A DNA stretch of 60,000 nt from Liolophura sinensis (lineage: Eukaryota > Mollusca > Polyplacophora > Chitonida > Chitonidae): assembly GCF_032854445.1 (NCBI RefSeq), contig NC_088302.1, forward strand, positions 43,812,645-43,872,644. The letters run 5' to 3'. Each line of letters starts with the position of its first letter. Position 1 is the first letter of the stretch. Below are positions 1 to 17,576 of the stretch, piece after piece. Made by a program: the position numbers and the translations under genes. The notes below the pieces were generated by a model. That model did no database searches, had not been told where the DNA came from, and saw nothing but the letters and a program-made list of their open reading frames with translations.

Positions 1-81
1 ACACATATAGGACACTTGTCGACTTTATTTTCAACTCAACGAGAGACTTGGTCGCCATACTGAAATTTGGGCCAGAGCAGG

Positions 82-276
82 TCACTTTAACATTCCTTGA
101 TGACTACCGTGTAGACGAACAAGAATGTCCCTTCTCAAAGTTTCTGGGATAACAAATCTATTCCTGAATAGCAACAGTCCTTGCTGTATTGAAATTCCGT
201 CTCTTACACACCAATAAGGTCGAAGTTCTGAGTCAGTCTTCGCTGTAGTCGGCCATGCGCCAGTATAATACTGCAT
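82..276 (-). pseudogene. Integrase N-terminal (HHCC zinc-binding) fragment
   Basis: The segment FVIPETLRRDILVRLHGSHQ matches the H-x(3-4)-H start of gypsy integrase. A stop follows, and the Cys half further left is not clean. The remaining domain is cut by the window edge. Confidence 0.65.
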
Positions 277-329
277 GGTTTTTTATGTTATCTTTATGGA
301 TATATCTCATCAACCTCATCTTTAAGCAT

Positions 330-700
330 TGTATTCTGGGCGGCAGAGTATCCAACAGCTTGATTTTCAACAATGCCAGCAATGGCTTGGGCTCAGTTTC
401 TATCACAAAACTTTTTAGTCCAACAAGAAAGTCAGCAACTCACACGCCTACGTCGCTGCTTAAGCTTCTTTTTTCACTTGGGCGTATCTTTGCTCTGTGG
501 CCGTCATAGATCTGGATGCGTAGAACACAGGTCTCCAGTCACTTTTATCCTACAGCACCCAATCCGTACGATGACGCGTCACAAAACACCTTTGTTGGTT
601 TGTCTGCACAGTAATGTGCAAGCACTGGCGCTGAGGTGAGATCCTTTTGATTTGGGTGAAAGCTTTCTTCTCTGGTTCACTCCAAGTCCACTAGTTCTCT
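330..700 (-). pseudogene. RNase H domain fragment of the Ty3/gypsy remnant
   Basis: The minus strand around 460-540 encodes FYASRSMTATEQRYAQVKKE, the typical 'SR-x-L-x-x-x-E-x-x-Y' segment of retroelement RNase H. It is flanked by in-frame stops. Confidence 0.7.
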
Positions 701-851
701 TTCACGAGTATCTACAGCAAAGGCTTTGTTTTCTCCGCTAAGTTGGGGGCAAAAGAGCCGTCACCGTTGTTGGTCTCGGAAAGTTCTCGATCGCTGCTAC
801 TTGTTTAGGGTCCACAGCGACACCATCCGCAGAAATTCTGTCCTAGAGAAG

Positions 852-1566
852 CTATCTGCGGTTGTGAAAAGACATACTTGTCAATGAGGGTGAATCATGC
901 ATCTTATGGTTTCTGTAGTATTGTATGAAGCCTGTCGCCATGTTCTTCATTGCGTTCCCTGATATGAGAACATCGTCAATGTCACAAAAGAGTCCAGGAA
1001 TACCATCTAGGAGCAGGGACATGATCCTGTGATTACTTCCGGGCGTCTTGAAATGCCAAAGCAAAGGCGTTGAAAACAATATCTCCCAAATGGAGTTATG
1101 AATGTCGTCAAAATCTGTGACGATTCATCAAGAGGAATTTGATAAAATCCACTCTTACAGCCCAATTTGAAGAAAACTGTTGCTCCTGACAGCTGTGCCA
1201 GTAACTGGTCTGTCGATGGAAGTGGAAAGTTCTCCCGAAGAACACTTTCTTTCAACTTGCTGAGATCCACCTGTATTGACACTTGTCCGCTGGCTTTGGT
1301 ACGACCACCATCGGTGCACATCAATATGTCGGCTCCTTAATGGGTCTAATGACACCTAACTGTTCCATCTCCTGAAACTCTTCCTTGATCTTTGCCATTA
1401 ATGGTAACGCAAGGCGTCTCGGTGACGTTATTTTGAAAGGAACCGCGTCTTTCGCAAGCCGAATCTTGGAAGTTTCTTTCAGTTTCCCAAGCCCAGAAAA
1501 TAACTTTGGGTAACGTTCTCTGTATTTGTCACCGTCCACCGCATTCACACGCTGAAGTATATTCAA
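852..1566 (-). pseudogene. Reverse transcriptase domain of the Ty3/gypsy remnant
   Basis: Two frames are needed to read this domain. From 1566 leftward: KIKEEFQEMEQLGVIRPI, then VDLSKLKESVLRENFPLPS and SGFYQIPLDESS, and TTFITPFGRYCFQRLCFG, which are fingers and palm motifs. The catalytic box appears in another frame as CDIDDVLISG, where Y-x-D-D is expected, so the first position has changed. A frameshift lies near 1000-1080. Confidence 0.85.
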
Positions 1567-1739
1567 GCTCGGTAATTACAGGCTGGCCTAAAAAAAGCCT
1601 CCCTTAGACCTTTACTACATACAAAGTATGCGTGGTTGAATGTTTTGACGTGTGTAGTTTTGCAGGGAAACCTCTTTTCCACCAGGACCAAACAACTTCT
1701 CCTGCGAATTGTTAAGTTTCACTTTCAGAAAGGGAGCAA

Positions 1740-1800
1740 GGTTTGACGGAATAACCGTCACGTCTGCACAAGTGTCGACTTTGAAATCAACCGGATCGAC
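1740..1800 (-). pseudogene. Retroelement aspartic protease motif, mutated
   Basis: The minus strand reads DFKVDTCADVTVIP. The retropepsin active site is D-T/S-G-A-D-V, so the catalytic glycine is replaced by cysteine here. Together with the nearby stops this indicates an inactive copy. Confidence 0.6.
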
Positions 1801-2139
1801 TCAGTCACCTACATGAACTTTCAGTTCAACGTTCCACGGATAAGTGCTCCGGTCACTTACAGGCCCCAGGAATGATAAATCCTCGTCATCCTGAACTGCA
1901 CTGACTGAACGGGAAGTAAGGCAACGGACTGCGAAATGTCCTCGTTAGGCGTCCTTTGTTGGGCATTTGTCGTAACTATGTGTTTGCCTTCCACATCGAT
2001 GACGAGGTTTTGTAATTTTGTTTCCTGGTTTGTCCCTCTCCTTTCGGCTGATTACTATTCAGTCGGCTAACATCGGCGACGGCTTCGGTGTCGCTTCCAA
2101 CATTGTCTTAGCCTGACTCCTCGTACGCTCTGCAGATTT

Positions 2140-2349
2140 CTATGCATCGTGCCAGTTGAGTTTTCTGTCTTTTAGAAGCTTTTCACGAACAGCGTCATCT
2201 ATCACACCAACAACTATACGACCACGTAGCATTCTATCTTCCATCTGGCCAAAATTGCACGTTTTTGTCAGTTTTCTCAGAGGGGCAATGTATGCGTCAA
2301 TCGTCTCACTGGCATCACAGTGTACTATGCGCGGAACTACATGTACCAC
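2140..2349 (-). pseudogene. Gag fragment of the Ty3/gypsy remnant
   Basis: A 69-residue open segment contains VVGVIDDAVREKLLKD, matching the end of the capsid-like Gag domain of invertebrate gypsy elements, where an IR(D)-x-VREKLL motif is usual. It is followed on the same strand by a Cys/His-rich stretch that looks like a degenerate zinc knuckle (around 1930-2010), interrupted by a stop. Confidence 0.65.
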
Positions 2350-3599
2350 AACAACAGTAAGAAAGGGGATACGCTGCCCTTGCAGTTATGTATGCATGCC
2401 GTTACGAGTGCCTTTTGAATGAATCTGACTACTGGGGTACAAGAAGTCGTAACGAGCATGCCATTGTTCAGCAACCAGAACTATAGCAATCAGAAACAGA
2501 TCTAGAATTACCGTGTGCCTTTCGAGTAATAATTCAAGGGTAAAAGAGTTCGAACTTGAAATTCGTCTATTTCGGCGCAGCGTTGCAACTACTGAGTAAA
2601 AGGAGACCCTGGAATCCTTTTTACGAAGCAGTCGCAAATTCGGTCTGGCGTAACTTCCATGACAACATATAGTGAAGATATTTGTCACCATGGTAAATGC
2701 GTTTGACGCAGCATTAACGGAAAACCCCAACGCCTTTATTTTCATACCAAATGTTTCCTAGACACAATACTTTTACAATGTTATTATGTACACTACATTT
2801 AAAGAAAATATTATTTCAACTAGTTTCACTTTTAAAAAAAACATTAAAGTTGGACCATCTGCCTATCTTGTCGGCCGCGGAGCCCTGGTCAGGTGACATC
2901 ACGCCATGAAGATTTGTCTGGATTATGTATTGAAAAGCCCTGTTTTCTCAATCTGTTGCATTTTTAGACCATGTATGTAACATTACAGTACAGTGGAGTT
3001 ACTGCAGTCGCAGTCACACTTGAGCATGGACTAATCTCGAAATTAGTTGTAAAAGTATAGCGATCTCTCCCGTGGTCTGTTGTACACAGAGACGCTTGAC
3101 ATACCTACAGGGAATATACCGTGGTGACCTCACAAGCTCAACGGTGGCGTGATCGTCTTGGAGTAGATTTTCTGGTGTTTGATCACCAAATTCAACCGTT
3201 TTCCTTCCGTTTTCGGGAATACTTCAGACGGGATCGATTCATTCTACTTAAAAGAGGCCTTGGTGGATGGAAGAGCGGGTTACGTAACAACTCCATGTGT
3301 TAACGCGAATGCCTCATGCGCGGTTAACTGCTTGCGGATAGTTTATATCCTATCCCGAAAATGTTAACTATACCAGAGTAAGTTTGGGGTGGAAGCGACT
3401 CTGAAATGGGTTATGTGTACATACGTGGCTGTGTACAAAGTCGGTTGACGGTTGACTGTGTGTAAAATATTCTCACACGGCATAAATTTTTTTAACGGAT
3501 TTGAAGTAATGCAGAGTCAAGCATTCGGTTGCACAGAGCACTTTCACTGAGCTTGTAATAGTTGATAACGAGTAGACATATAAATTACAATATGAATGG
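2350..3599. other. No gene recognised
   Basis: A 119-codon minus frame (2386-2745) upstream of the Gag piece resembles nothing I know. It may be part of the retroelement leader. No tandem array or clear exon was seen in the rest. Confidence 0.4.
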
Positions 3600-3862
3600 A
3601 GGAGCCTTCGTGGCTTTGTTGGTTAACGCGTTAGCGCAGCGTAATGGCCTTGGAGCCTCTCACCGATGCGGTCGCTGTGAGTCCAGCTCATGATGGCTTC
3701 ATCTCCGATCGTAAGTGGGAAGGTCTGCCAGCAACCTAAAGATGTTCGTGGGGGACCTCGGGCTCTGCCCGGTTTCCTCCCATCATAATGCTGGCCACTG
3801 TCGTATAAGTGAAATATTCTTGAGCACGGCGTGAAACACCAATCAAGTAAATAAATAAATAA
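3600..3862 (+). repeat. tRNA-derived SINE (family 1), full length
   Basis: Full-length plus copy. It has a tRNA-like head with an A box (tggctttgttgg) and a B box (gtgagtccagctc), a body ending in the 'acggcgtgaaacaccaatca' tail motif, and an AAAT run. Near-identical flanks, atatgaatgg (3590-3599) and atattaatgg (3863-3872), look like a 10-bp target-site duplication with one mismatch. Confidence 0.85.
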
Positions 3863-4022
3863 ATATTAATGGTTATTGTAAACTGTAAATCGCATAATAA
3901 ATGCATAGGCGGTTTTATTACTTGACAGATATTCCAAAAAAATGAGAGAATGAAGCAGGGTGTATGGTCAAAGACCAAAGTCGTGCAAGAAAACTGGTCA
4001 AATCGTCTCAGATGTAGGGTCC

Positions 4023-4432
4023 TATATTGTCTAAGACATATGGTCATATTGTCTAAGACACATGGCCATATTGTCCAAGACATGTGGCTATATTGTCCAA
4101 GACATGTGGCTATATTGTCTAAGACATATGGTCATATTGTCTAAGATATGTGGCCATATTGTCCAAGACATGTGGTCATATTGTCCAAGACATGTGGTCA
4201 TATTGTCCAAGACATATGGTCATATTTTCCAAGACATATGGTCATATTGTCCAAGACATGTGGCCATATTGTCCAAGATATGTGGTCATATTGTCCAAGA
4301 CATGTGGTCATATTGTCTAAGACATGTGGTCATATTGTCCAAAACATGTGGCCATATTGTCCAAGACATGTGGTCATATTGTCCAAGCCATGTGGTCATG
4401 TTGTCCAAGACATGTGGTCATATCGTATGTAA
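4023..4432. repeat. 22-bp tandem repeat, about 18 copies
   Basis: Uninterrupted minisatellite whose unit contains ccaagacatg and tcatattgt. Because 22 is not a multiple of three, the same sequence reads openly in rotating frames (peptide HIVQDMW, CPRHVV, ILSKTC). The open frames here are therefore repeat artefacts. Confidence 0.95.
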
Positions 4433-5104
4433 TCCTTATTGGTGATATGATTTGTGTTTATTAGACGGTGTTTAGTAGGCTTACAACTCGATGCACTCAA
4501 AGTAAAGTGGTTTTGCACTTGGACTATTTGACTTAGGCAGCAAGGAGCTTTAGTAGTACTCTCCTATTGCAAATCCATCGCTCTGTTTGTGCCTGATCTG
4601 CTGTGTTGTTTTTGTACGCAGAATGTGGGACGATTTCTATTATGGCGGCTCCTCTACTGAATTCAAAACGTGTGGTTGGAGCTCCATAAGCCTAGAGCCG
4701 ATAGACCACAAAGAATAGTAGGCTCGTGTATCTCAGCTACATGTATAGACTGCCTTAAAGGATGTCTGATTCCGGTCTCGGCTGAACTTAAGTGGCACAC
4801 ATCAACTGAATAGCCTGGGAAACATTTTATTGGATGTATTTAAACAGATTAGACTTCAGGAATGTGTAAGCTGAAAGTCGAATACTCTGGTCGATCAGAG
4901 AATTCCGCACTTTGTCAGTTGTTGTTAAGTTCCCGCTTGGCAGGTATGGCGTCGGACAGCTGAGAGGCAGACTAATATATTGACGTCTGATATATTAAGA
5001 GGACTGGAGCGAGGCCAAAGCTTTACCGAAGGCACCATCAAGCAGTGAAAGCGTACCACTAAATTTGACAGGGTGGTAATACTTACAGATGATTGTATAA
5101 CGCA
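4433..5104. other. No gene recognised
   Basis: Searched on the minus strand for the next Cys-loop channel exon (loop C and M1). None was recognised. Confidence 0.4.
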
Positions 5105-5630
5105 GTGGAGGACTTTTGAACTGGGTAAGATTTTAATATTTACACTGTTGGTCGTACTAAGCAATTCAAGTCAGCTGAACTGGGTCAGATGTTAATATTT
5201 ATACCCTTGGTCGCACTAAGCAATTCCAGTCAGCTGAACTGGGTCAGATGTTAATACTTATACTGTTGGTCGTACTAAGTAATTCCAGTCAGCTGAACTG
5301 GGTCAGATGTTAATACTTATACCGTTGGTCGTACTAAGCAATTCAAGTCTGCTGAACTGGGTCAGATGTTAATACTTATACTGTCGGTCGTACTAAGCAA
5401 TTCAAGTCAGTTGAACTGGGTAAGATGTTAATATCTATACTGTTGGTCGTACTAAGTAATTCAAGTCTGCTGAACTGGGTAAGATCTTAATATCTATACT
5501 GTTTGGTCGTACTAAGCAATTCGAGTAAGCTGAACTGGGTAAGATGTTAATACCTATTCTGTTGGTCGTACTAAGCAATTACTAGCAAGTCTGTTTTTCT
5601 GGATAACATGTTGATTCTAACTGTTGATCG
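5105..5630. repeat. 59-bp tandem repeat, about 8-9 copies
   Basis: The block ctgaactgggtcagatg recurs at a strict 59-bp spacing (5175, 5234, 5293, 5352, 5411, 5470, 5530). The right edge decays near 5600. Confidence 0.9.
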
Positions 5631-5861
5631 CACGAAAAAAAAATGCATGTATGCGTGGAAACAGAGATAGGTACATCAGCCGTCAACCGAAATGGACGTT
5701 CGCAAGGCCAATTCTTAAAACAACGTTTAATATAAACCATCAAAGAAAGAAAGAAAGTATATAAAGTACAAAGTTGTACAAAGGGAAGCAGTCAGTAGTT
5801 TTTAATGATGGTGGAATGGCGCAAGGAATGTTAATTTGGTGTGTTAGATGTTGATACTCAC

Positions 5862-10912
<5,051 letters not shown>

Positions 10913-12055
10913 TTGAACTGGTGAGCTCTAGTTGTTTGTTTACTGGTTATCACCTTGCTTGGAATCCTTCCTGAAAATGACGATTTTTTTTTTAATATCT
11001 ACCAGATATGTGTTTCAGTTTCGAACCTGCCACGAACGAGGGGTTTCAGGTCGTCCGGTAAGTAAAACAATAGGCCTGTTCCTCGGATGATGAATCGGGA
11101 CGATGCGGTTAATTCCCACTGCACCACGTGTCTGCGGAAGTTCAAAACGTCCTGCCATACATGACACGGTTCGTGAGCTAATGTCAAGGCAATTATGCCA
11201 TGTAGAAATGACATCTCACGCCTGGTAGGCCTACATAACTACATACTGACTGTAAATTTCCTTGCATTGTTTTAATGTAGCGCTATAATTATATATTAAT
11301 AGACGACTAAATATCATGGATAGTAATGGGAGGAACAACAGTAAACCCCAAAGTACTCTTATTATAATTGTTATTAGCAGGATTCGGTGCGAAGTTGCGC
11401 AGAATTCTACAAGGTAATGGACGTGTTGTGTCACGTATATAGGGGTGAATCCAGAGCTACAGAGTTACATTCCCGATGTATGCATTGGATGCTATAGAAT
11501 CCGTATGAGGACATCTCATTCTCGCTTGCTAGCCTGCGTGGTGTGATAACTTGGACAACTCTTTAGCGAAGACACCAAAGCCCAGATTAACTTTTGTTTC
11601 CAACTCTCGCGTTTTCTGTTAGACGCGTCAGACTCGTTAAACAACTTAAAGCTTTATTATAAAATATTGAAATATCTGCGATTTCATTCTATGTCTGTAC
11701 CCTCAATTTATAGAATAGTTTATATCTTTGGGCCGATACAGTACAAATCCCAAGGCCACCCGTCGTATATACCATGTCAGTTCTGGTTTAATGCTTATAA
11801 AATATTCATAGAAAGAATACATAATTACGTTTGGCATTATGGTGATGGATAGTCTGTCGCGGCAAATGTTCATAGAATGTTCGTTACTAATAATAACAAC
11901 ATTAATTGTATGTTACGTACAACAGTGTGTTAAATCTGCCTTGATTGTGGTAGCGAGTCGATACCGCATTAACTGCAAATCGATAATTTTGCAACAGTTA
12001 ACACAATTAAACAAACGACTTACAATGCTAAAAGTGTCCATCGATATCCCACAAA
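10913..12055. other. Upstream flank of the channel gene; no exon recognised
   Basis: Would contain the promoter and 5' UTR if exon 1 holds the start. No obvious TATA element was identified on the minus strand. Confidence 0.4.
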
Positions 12056-12322
12056 AATTTATTTATTTATTTGATTGGTGTTTTACACCGTACTCAAGAA
12101 TATCTCACTTATACGACGGCGGCCAGCTTTATGGTGGGTGGAAACCGGGCACAACCCGGCGGAAACCCACGACCATCCGCAGGTTGCTTGAAGACCTTCT
12201 CACGTACGGTCGGAGAGGAAGCCAGCATGACCTGGACTTGAACTCACCGCGACCGCATTGAGAGACTCCTTGGTCATAACGTTGCACTAGAGCGCTAACC
12301 AACATAGCCCCGGAGGCCCCTC
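12056..12322 (-). repeat. SINE family 1, full length
   Basis: Minus copy running from an AAAT tail through gattggtgttttacaccg and the ggcggccag body to a head with gaggcccctcc. No clean target duplication was seen. Confidence 0.9.
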
Positions 12323-14216
12323 CCTCAATAAAATAATGAATTTGACTTCCAAGGAAATTTCATCAAACATAAGAAGACATCGCAATGGCATTGCCTGTGA
12401 TGAAACCGTCATGCGTCTCAAAGGGTTAATGCTTCGTTGCCACTGGCGATAATTATATACTAATGGGCAAGGCTCAAGTCTGTGCATAATTTTGCAATTG
12501 ATTCTGCAATCTGAATCAAGACAGGGCGATGGTGACAGTGTAATATGGTGTGCTTTAACATTAAACCCCCAAAACTTGACAACTCTGTTTTGCCCTAGTC
12601 GACTAGTCGGTAAACGGCATGAGAAAAATAAAATCATTTAAAGTGAAATAAAAAAATTCATTGAACTCAATATCTAATGAATGGAGGACGTTCGGAATTC
12701 TACAGAAGAGCTAATATGATATTATAGTCTTTTCCGTGATGTCAGGGACTGGTGATATTTAAGACAAATATTTCTGCAGGTGAAAGTACGTAAGATTGCC
12801 TTCTCATCTTTGAGCCAAAAAGGATTATTAAGTCATGTTTACTGCTAGTTACATACAGACACAATAAGCAATTGTTAAATGCCATAACGATGCAAGGTCC
12901 CATTTGGCATTGCAGGTGTGGAAGTAACTGTCAAGACCTTGCATAAGGAACACAGCCCTTGTTAATCAATATCATGAAACTTACCTTGATGCACCTGAGC
13001 TGTGCAGCATGGTGAGGAAATAGGCGATCGTCCTACCCTGAACCTTGCGTGAATGTACATATACCGCTATCACGAGTCCACATGGAGGTCAGATCATGGA
13101 ACCGTTTGTTTTATGCGTTCACTTGCCTGGAAATCCACTGGCGACTGTCGATCTCCGCCAGTATTCTCTTGGGGTGTTTCAAATTCCGGCATGAAACATT
13201 GGCTTGTGAAAGGCTGATAACATGCTCGCGACTAGTGGCAAGAGTCATTGGCACACGATTTTACCGTACAGACGACTGTACTGAAATTACAGACTATCCA
13301 CGGCATGCTTCAGAGTCAGGACTGCCAGCTGAGGCCAAGGCCCGCCAACAAAGGCCATCGGAGATTAATTCTGTGAACCTGGTCATTCTCGCATCATTCC
13401 ACGCTGCTTCTTTTATTCTGCTAGTTTCTCAGATTATTATTCTCATTTGCAGAGTGTATCCCTAATTATTTCGCGTTTACAATGTTTCTTTGATATAAAA
13501 TCACTGTGGTGTGTTCTTCTCGATCCGGTGTATCATATATTCAGCTCTTTCAACAGTCTTTCCAGATTGATTCAGGACGATCTTTTCAATTACGAGTGCT
13601 CCTCTGAGAATGTTGGCTTAGCGCTTAAATCTTCATTATACATCCATCTATCACATCCTCTTCACTGCATGTTACATGACAAATGTGAAACTTTTCCACC
13701 CACGAAAAGATAGGCTTAATGTTTCACAACAAACAAATTGACGGTTAAGTTACTTAATCTCCATTTTTACAACAGTAGGCAGTATTGCAGTAAATTGCCT
13801 TTAAGAATTAGAAATCTGCAGAAAAAATTGGTACATCTGATAACAGATATGGTATCTGCTGAAAGTACAAAGCGTTTGCAGACTCGAAGGAATCTGTATC
13901 TTAATCAACGGTGATCTCCAGTTGATAATGGAACCCGTGCACATGAACCCAAGTAAGAGCTCCCTTTATAAATTGCTACATTTGATTTAGAAGAACACTT
14001 TTCTCATAGCGTGCTACATTCATCCAATCGAATTCCCCTGAAGTTTCCTTTTCACTTCATTTCATTCAACGTATTTATGCAAACATGATTCTGATTGCTG
14101 TTAATGTTTGACCTTTGTATTCCACAAGGTCAATTCACGTTTTTGATAAATCGTGTACTGTGTTTTCAAGTTTAGCCACACTGTGCAGGATTCGATCGTA
14201 ATAGTCTAGGGTCAGT
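12323..14216. other. No gene recognised
   Basis: A 138-codon plus frame (13049-13465) and others show no family motif. A GT-consensus site (gtaagttt, minus, about 12985) after a short open segment might be a noncoding first exon of the channel gene, but nothing confirms it. Confidence 0.4.
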
Positions 14217-14505
14217 TGTCAAACTGTTCATGTTTGATAGATTGCATCGCGACCTTAGTTGGTCAGTGGTGTAGCAATTTGTGTTTGGTACCTTTCATCG
14301 CCTTCTTCCTTATTCGGTGTATGGTGCAGCCGTTCTTGTTTGGTTACTTGAACCTCGATCTTACTTGATCATTGTCTAGCTCCTCGTGTTTGATGACCTG
14401 CATCGCGATCCTCTTAGATCAGTGGTGGAGCTATTCATTTTTGAGGATTTGTATCACGATACCCTTTTGTCACCTGAGTAGAGCTGTTCATGTTTGTTCA
14501 TGCCA
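14217..14505. repeat. Degenerate 65-75-bp tandem repeat, about 4-5 copies
   Basis: Segments built on 'gttcatgtttgatgacctgcatcgcgatc'-like pieces (e.g. tgcatcgcgat, ggtcagtggtg) recur with heavy divergence. The plus open frame at 14372-14632 is explained by it. Confidence 0.65.
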
Positions 14506-14999
14506 TTCTTTCGTGTCCATTTCAGAAAATATACATGTTTATTTTTTTGTTTTTTTAGCTGGTCATAATTTAGAGAAATATACACATCTGTTGAACTTAT
14601 TTACATTTACGTTTCACACAGGAAGATTTTGAAACTCGGAAGAGTGACTAGTAAACCATGGCATTTAACCCAGCCATAAGGAAACTTAATCCTCACTTGG
14701 ATCAACACAACAGAGACAGCTGTACTGCCTTCCTTAGCCAAGTTGAACCAACCCGAGCATTCATGATTATATTGGGAACATCCATAACTTATACTTCGTG
14801 CCAGTGTTTCATTGATAAGTTTGTATATGCGTGTGTGGCAATTCACCAAGGACCATCTGTCGGCTTGTCGATTTCTATTAGTTATTATGTATGATCAGTA
14901 TAATCCGCAGAACACTGATATTTTCCAAAATATTATTCTGTCATTGCTACCGGCGAAAATTACAATTCTCCAAATGATATAATTTAGCTGGCTTTCGGG
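14506..14999. other. No gene recognised
   Basis: Short overlapping frames on both strands (14607-14894), none with a recognisable domain. Confidence 0.4.
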
Positions 15000-15160
15000 C
15001 CGGCCGTACGTGGAGAGGTCTTCCAGCAACCTGGACTTGATCGTGGGTTTTCATGGGCTCTGCCTGGGTTCCCCCTCCCCCGCCATAAAGCTTGCCGTGG
15101 TCGTATAAGTGAAATATTGTTGAGTACGGCGTAAAACACCAACCAAATAAATAAATAAAC
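15000..15160 (+). repeat. SINE family 1, 5'-truncated
   Basis: Begins near ccgtacgtggagaggtc and ends with cggcgtaaaacaccaacca and an AAAT run. Confidence 0.88.
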
Positions 15161-16989
15161 TACAGCAAAATCTGCAAAACCTAATCTGTCAAGGACATTA
15201 CATTAAACGCCTTCATTATAAGTTGCTGGCATTTTATAATGCGAATAGTTTTCTTGTAAGTAAATATCGACAGTCTGTGCTTCATAATTGTGTCTTATTC
15301 TGCTTTACGTGTAGAATGAAATCATAAAGGCCATGTACACCATAACCTATCCAGTTATTTTAACAATCACACCTTGGATAATGACTGGATATGTATTTGT
15401 ACTTGCATTATACCAAAGTGGAATAGTTTACAATTTATTAGTGTTATAATTTTATAAGGCCGAGGGGTATTATTGTCATTACATACATAAAGACAGGCGC
15501 TGTCGCTCATGCTTTACCGAAAAAAACACTGGAACAAGAATTCACGCCCGATTATAGACTTTTTTTTATCTCACCGTCAGATCGGATATTGTTCTTTTAT
15601 TCATGAAGCTTTTATTTGTAACTGACAGCGTACATCATTCCCATTAGCATCTCCTTCTCCGACACAAAAAAAAACAACATATGTATTAAATACAGCTGGT
15701 TATATGCTCATCAGAAATAGCCAATTTTCAATAGTGTCAAAAACGAACTAGTGCATCCTCCAGGCAAAAAGCCCAAATTATATTTCCAACTCCTTACATT
15801 TAGCAATTATATTCCAGAAGTTGATATAAGCATCATTTAGAATGATTCTGACTTTCATATACGCGGAATTAAACCTAAACATAGTCCCCAATGCTCGTGT
15901 AGCGGATTTAACGATCTTCAAATCAAGACGTTTGATGGATAATCCTTGATAAATAATTTTATCACATCCCTATACATGATGTCCCTATGCATGCCGGGAA
16001 GGTGATACACACTGGATTTTTCTTTTCCGTATTGCCCTACTCGCTAACTGAAAAGTTTGTATCATCCTACTCGCTTACCGGACAATTTTCGACCGTGTCC
16101 TTCATCCGCCATTTGAATTTATTCTTTGTTCATAACCCAATAAACAGAAGCACGTTACGATCAATCCTTATACATAAATGACATCAAAAATGCAAACTAT
16201 TTGCAAGGAAACATGCCGTACAACCAACCAATCATGATGTCACGAGGGCGCGTTTCTCAATTTTATCAACGAAAAGCGTAAACAAAATAAGACAAAACAA
16301 TGGTTTCTCGTCGGCGACATCGTATGGTGTAGAAAATTGTAAGATACATTTATTTAAAATTGAATTAGAAATTAAACCAGATGGTGTAAAATTATTGGAA
16401 TGTACTTGCTGTGTAGCTGTGGGAGAGAGCAGGCATAATCGTTGCGTTTTGAACCGATGAAGACGAAATGCTTGATGTGACGCGACGAGAAATGACGGCA
16501 GGATCCCAAAGGTTGACAACGCCTTTATGTTGGTTGTTTTGCGGACAAATGAGATGTGCAGGGGTTTAATTCTTAGCCGCCCGAGTAAAACACAACAACA
16601 GAATACTGATAATCTTCTTCTCCGTTGTGGAGCATTCACTTCTGTAGCTTAGGGTGGAACTTTCATTTTTGTGGCTGCATTTTCCATTTGCGCTGATGTC
16701 GAACAAGAATCAGGAAAACTGACATGTCCTGCTGTTTTAAGGAAATATAGCAATGGTGCATTAGAGCGTACTCTACATCATCATCTGTGAACAATTATAA
16801 AGAATGTGAGTGCGACACTATAATGAAATTCGAGACCACTTACAAAACGGACGGACAGCCGCTGAGAGACCATGCATATTAAACTTTAGAAACACGGTAT
16901 CGTGTGAATTCAGACAGGGACTGATTCTTGGTCTCTGTGTGCGTAAGATTCTGACTAAAATGTTTGCAGTTTGTCTTTGAAATACATTT
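15161..16989. other. No gene recognised
   Basis: AT-rich. A 135-codon minus frame (16232-16639) starting MNAPQRRRR has no recognisable domain or flanking splice signals. Confidence 0.4.
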
Positions 16990-17085
16990 GAGAAATATTT
17001 ATTTGATGGGTATATTACTCCGTACTAAGGAATATTCCATATTTATAACAGCTGCCGGGATTGTAAAGAGGAGAAACCGGGCATT
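16990..17085 (-). repeat. SINE family 1, old fragment
   Basis: Diverged tail region (atttatttgatgggtatatt, ccgtactaaggaatatt, gagaaaccgggca). Confidence 0.65.
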
Positions 17086-17367
17086 TCGTGTCAGGAACCG
17101 TCGCACCTACCCATGTACATAAAAAATCTCCTGATCTAAAACACCATCTGAGTGAGTGGGAGGTAGATTTAAAGAGCAGATCCTGTCGGTCGAGATGTAG
17201 TCGTCTCAAGGCCTTCGACTACTACGCCATCGAGGACCAGTTCTCCCCTCCCATTCCTCTCCCACACCGCCAAGTGAATTAACACTTGTCACCATGTAAC
17301 ATAAGGGACCTACCAAATATCTCATTATATGTTTGCAGGAGCCTTATTTTGACATTTGTTTGAGTTG
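17086..17367. other. No gene recognised
   Basis: Open 64-codon frames on both strands, not attributable to a family. Confidence 0.3.
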
Positions 17368-17576
17368 AGTATTTATTTATTTATTTGACTGTTGTTTAAC
17401 GCCGCGAACCCAAAAATATTTCGCTCACATTATGGTTGGAGGAAGTCACGTGAAGACCTTCCCACGTACGACTACAGCCAGGATAAGCTGTACTCAAGGC
17501 GACCGCATTAATGAGAGGCTCCTGAAGTATCGTGCTGCGCCAGGGCGCTAATCACTCGACCACGCAAGTGGCCCCA
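17368..17576 (-). repeat. SINE family 1, internally deleted
   Basis: AAAT tail, 'tgactgttgtttaacgccgc', then a shortened body and a head-like end (gcgctaatcactcgaccac, gtggcccc). The whole unit is about 50 bp shorter than the full-length copies. Confidence 0.8.

Larger units (their letters stand above)
1..2349 (-). pseudogene. Decayed Ty3/gypsy LTR retrotransposon, gag-pol remnant, truncated by window edge
   Basis: Reading leftward on the minus strand, pieces appear in the order Gag, zinc knuckle and protease, reverse transcriptase, RNase H, integrase. This is the ordinary Ty3/gypsy order. The pieces fall in different frames separated by stops and frameshifts, so the copy cannot make a polyprotein. 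The integrase runs off the left edge and no LTR is visible in the window. It is a fossil insertion downstream of, or inside a 3' intron of, the channel gene on the same strand. Family assignment rests on motif order; the clade was not determined. Confidence 0.85.

Noticed and set aside
4062-4445. 127-codon plus frame with VQDMW repeats
   Set aside because: Translation of a 22-bp minisatellite; all frames behave alike.
13049-13465. 138-codon plus frame
   Set aside because: No domain, no repeats, no splice context; length is within chance for a window of this size.
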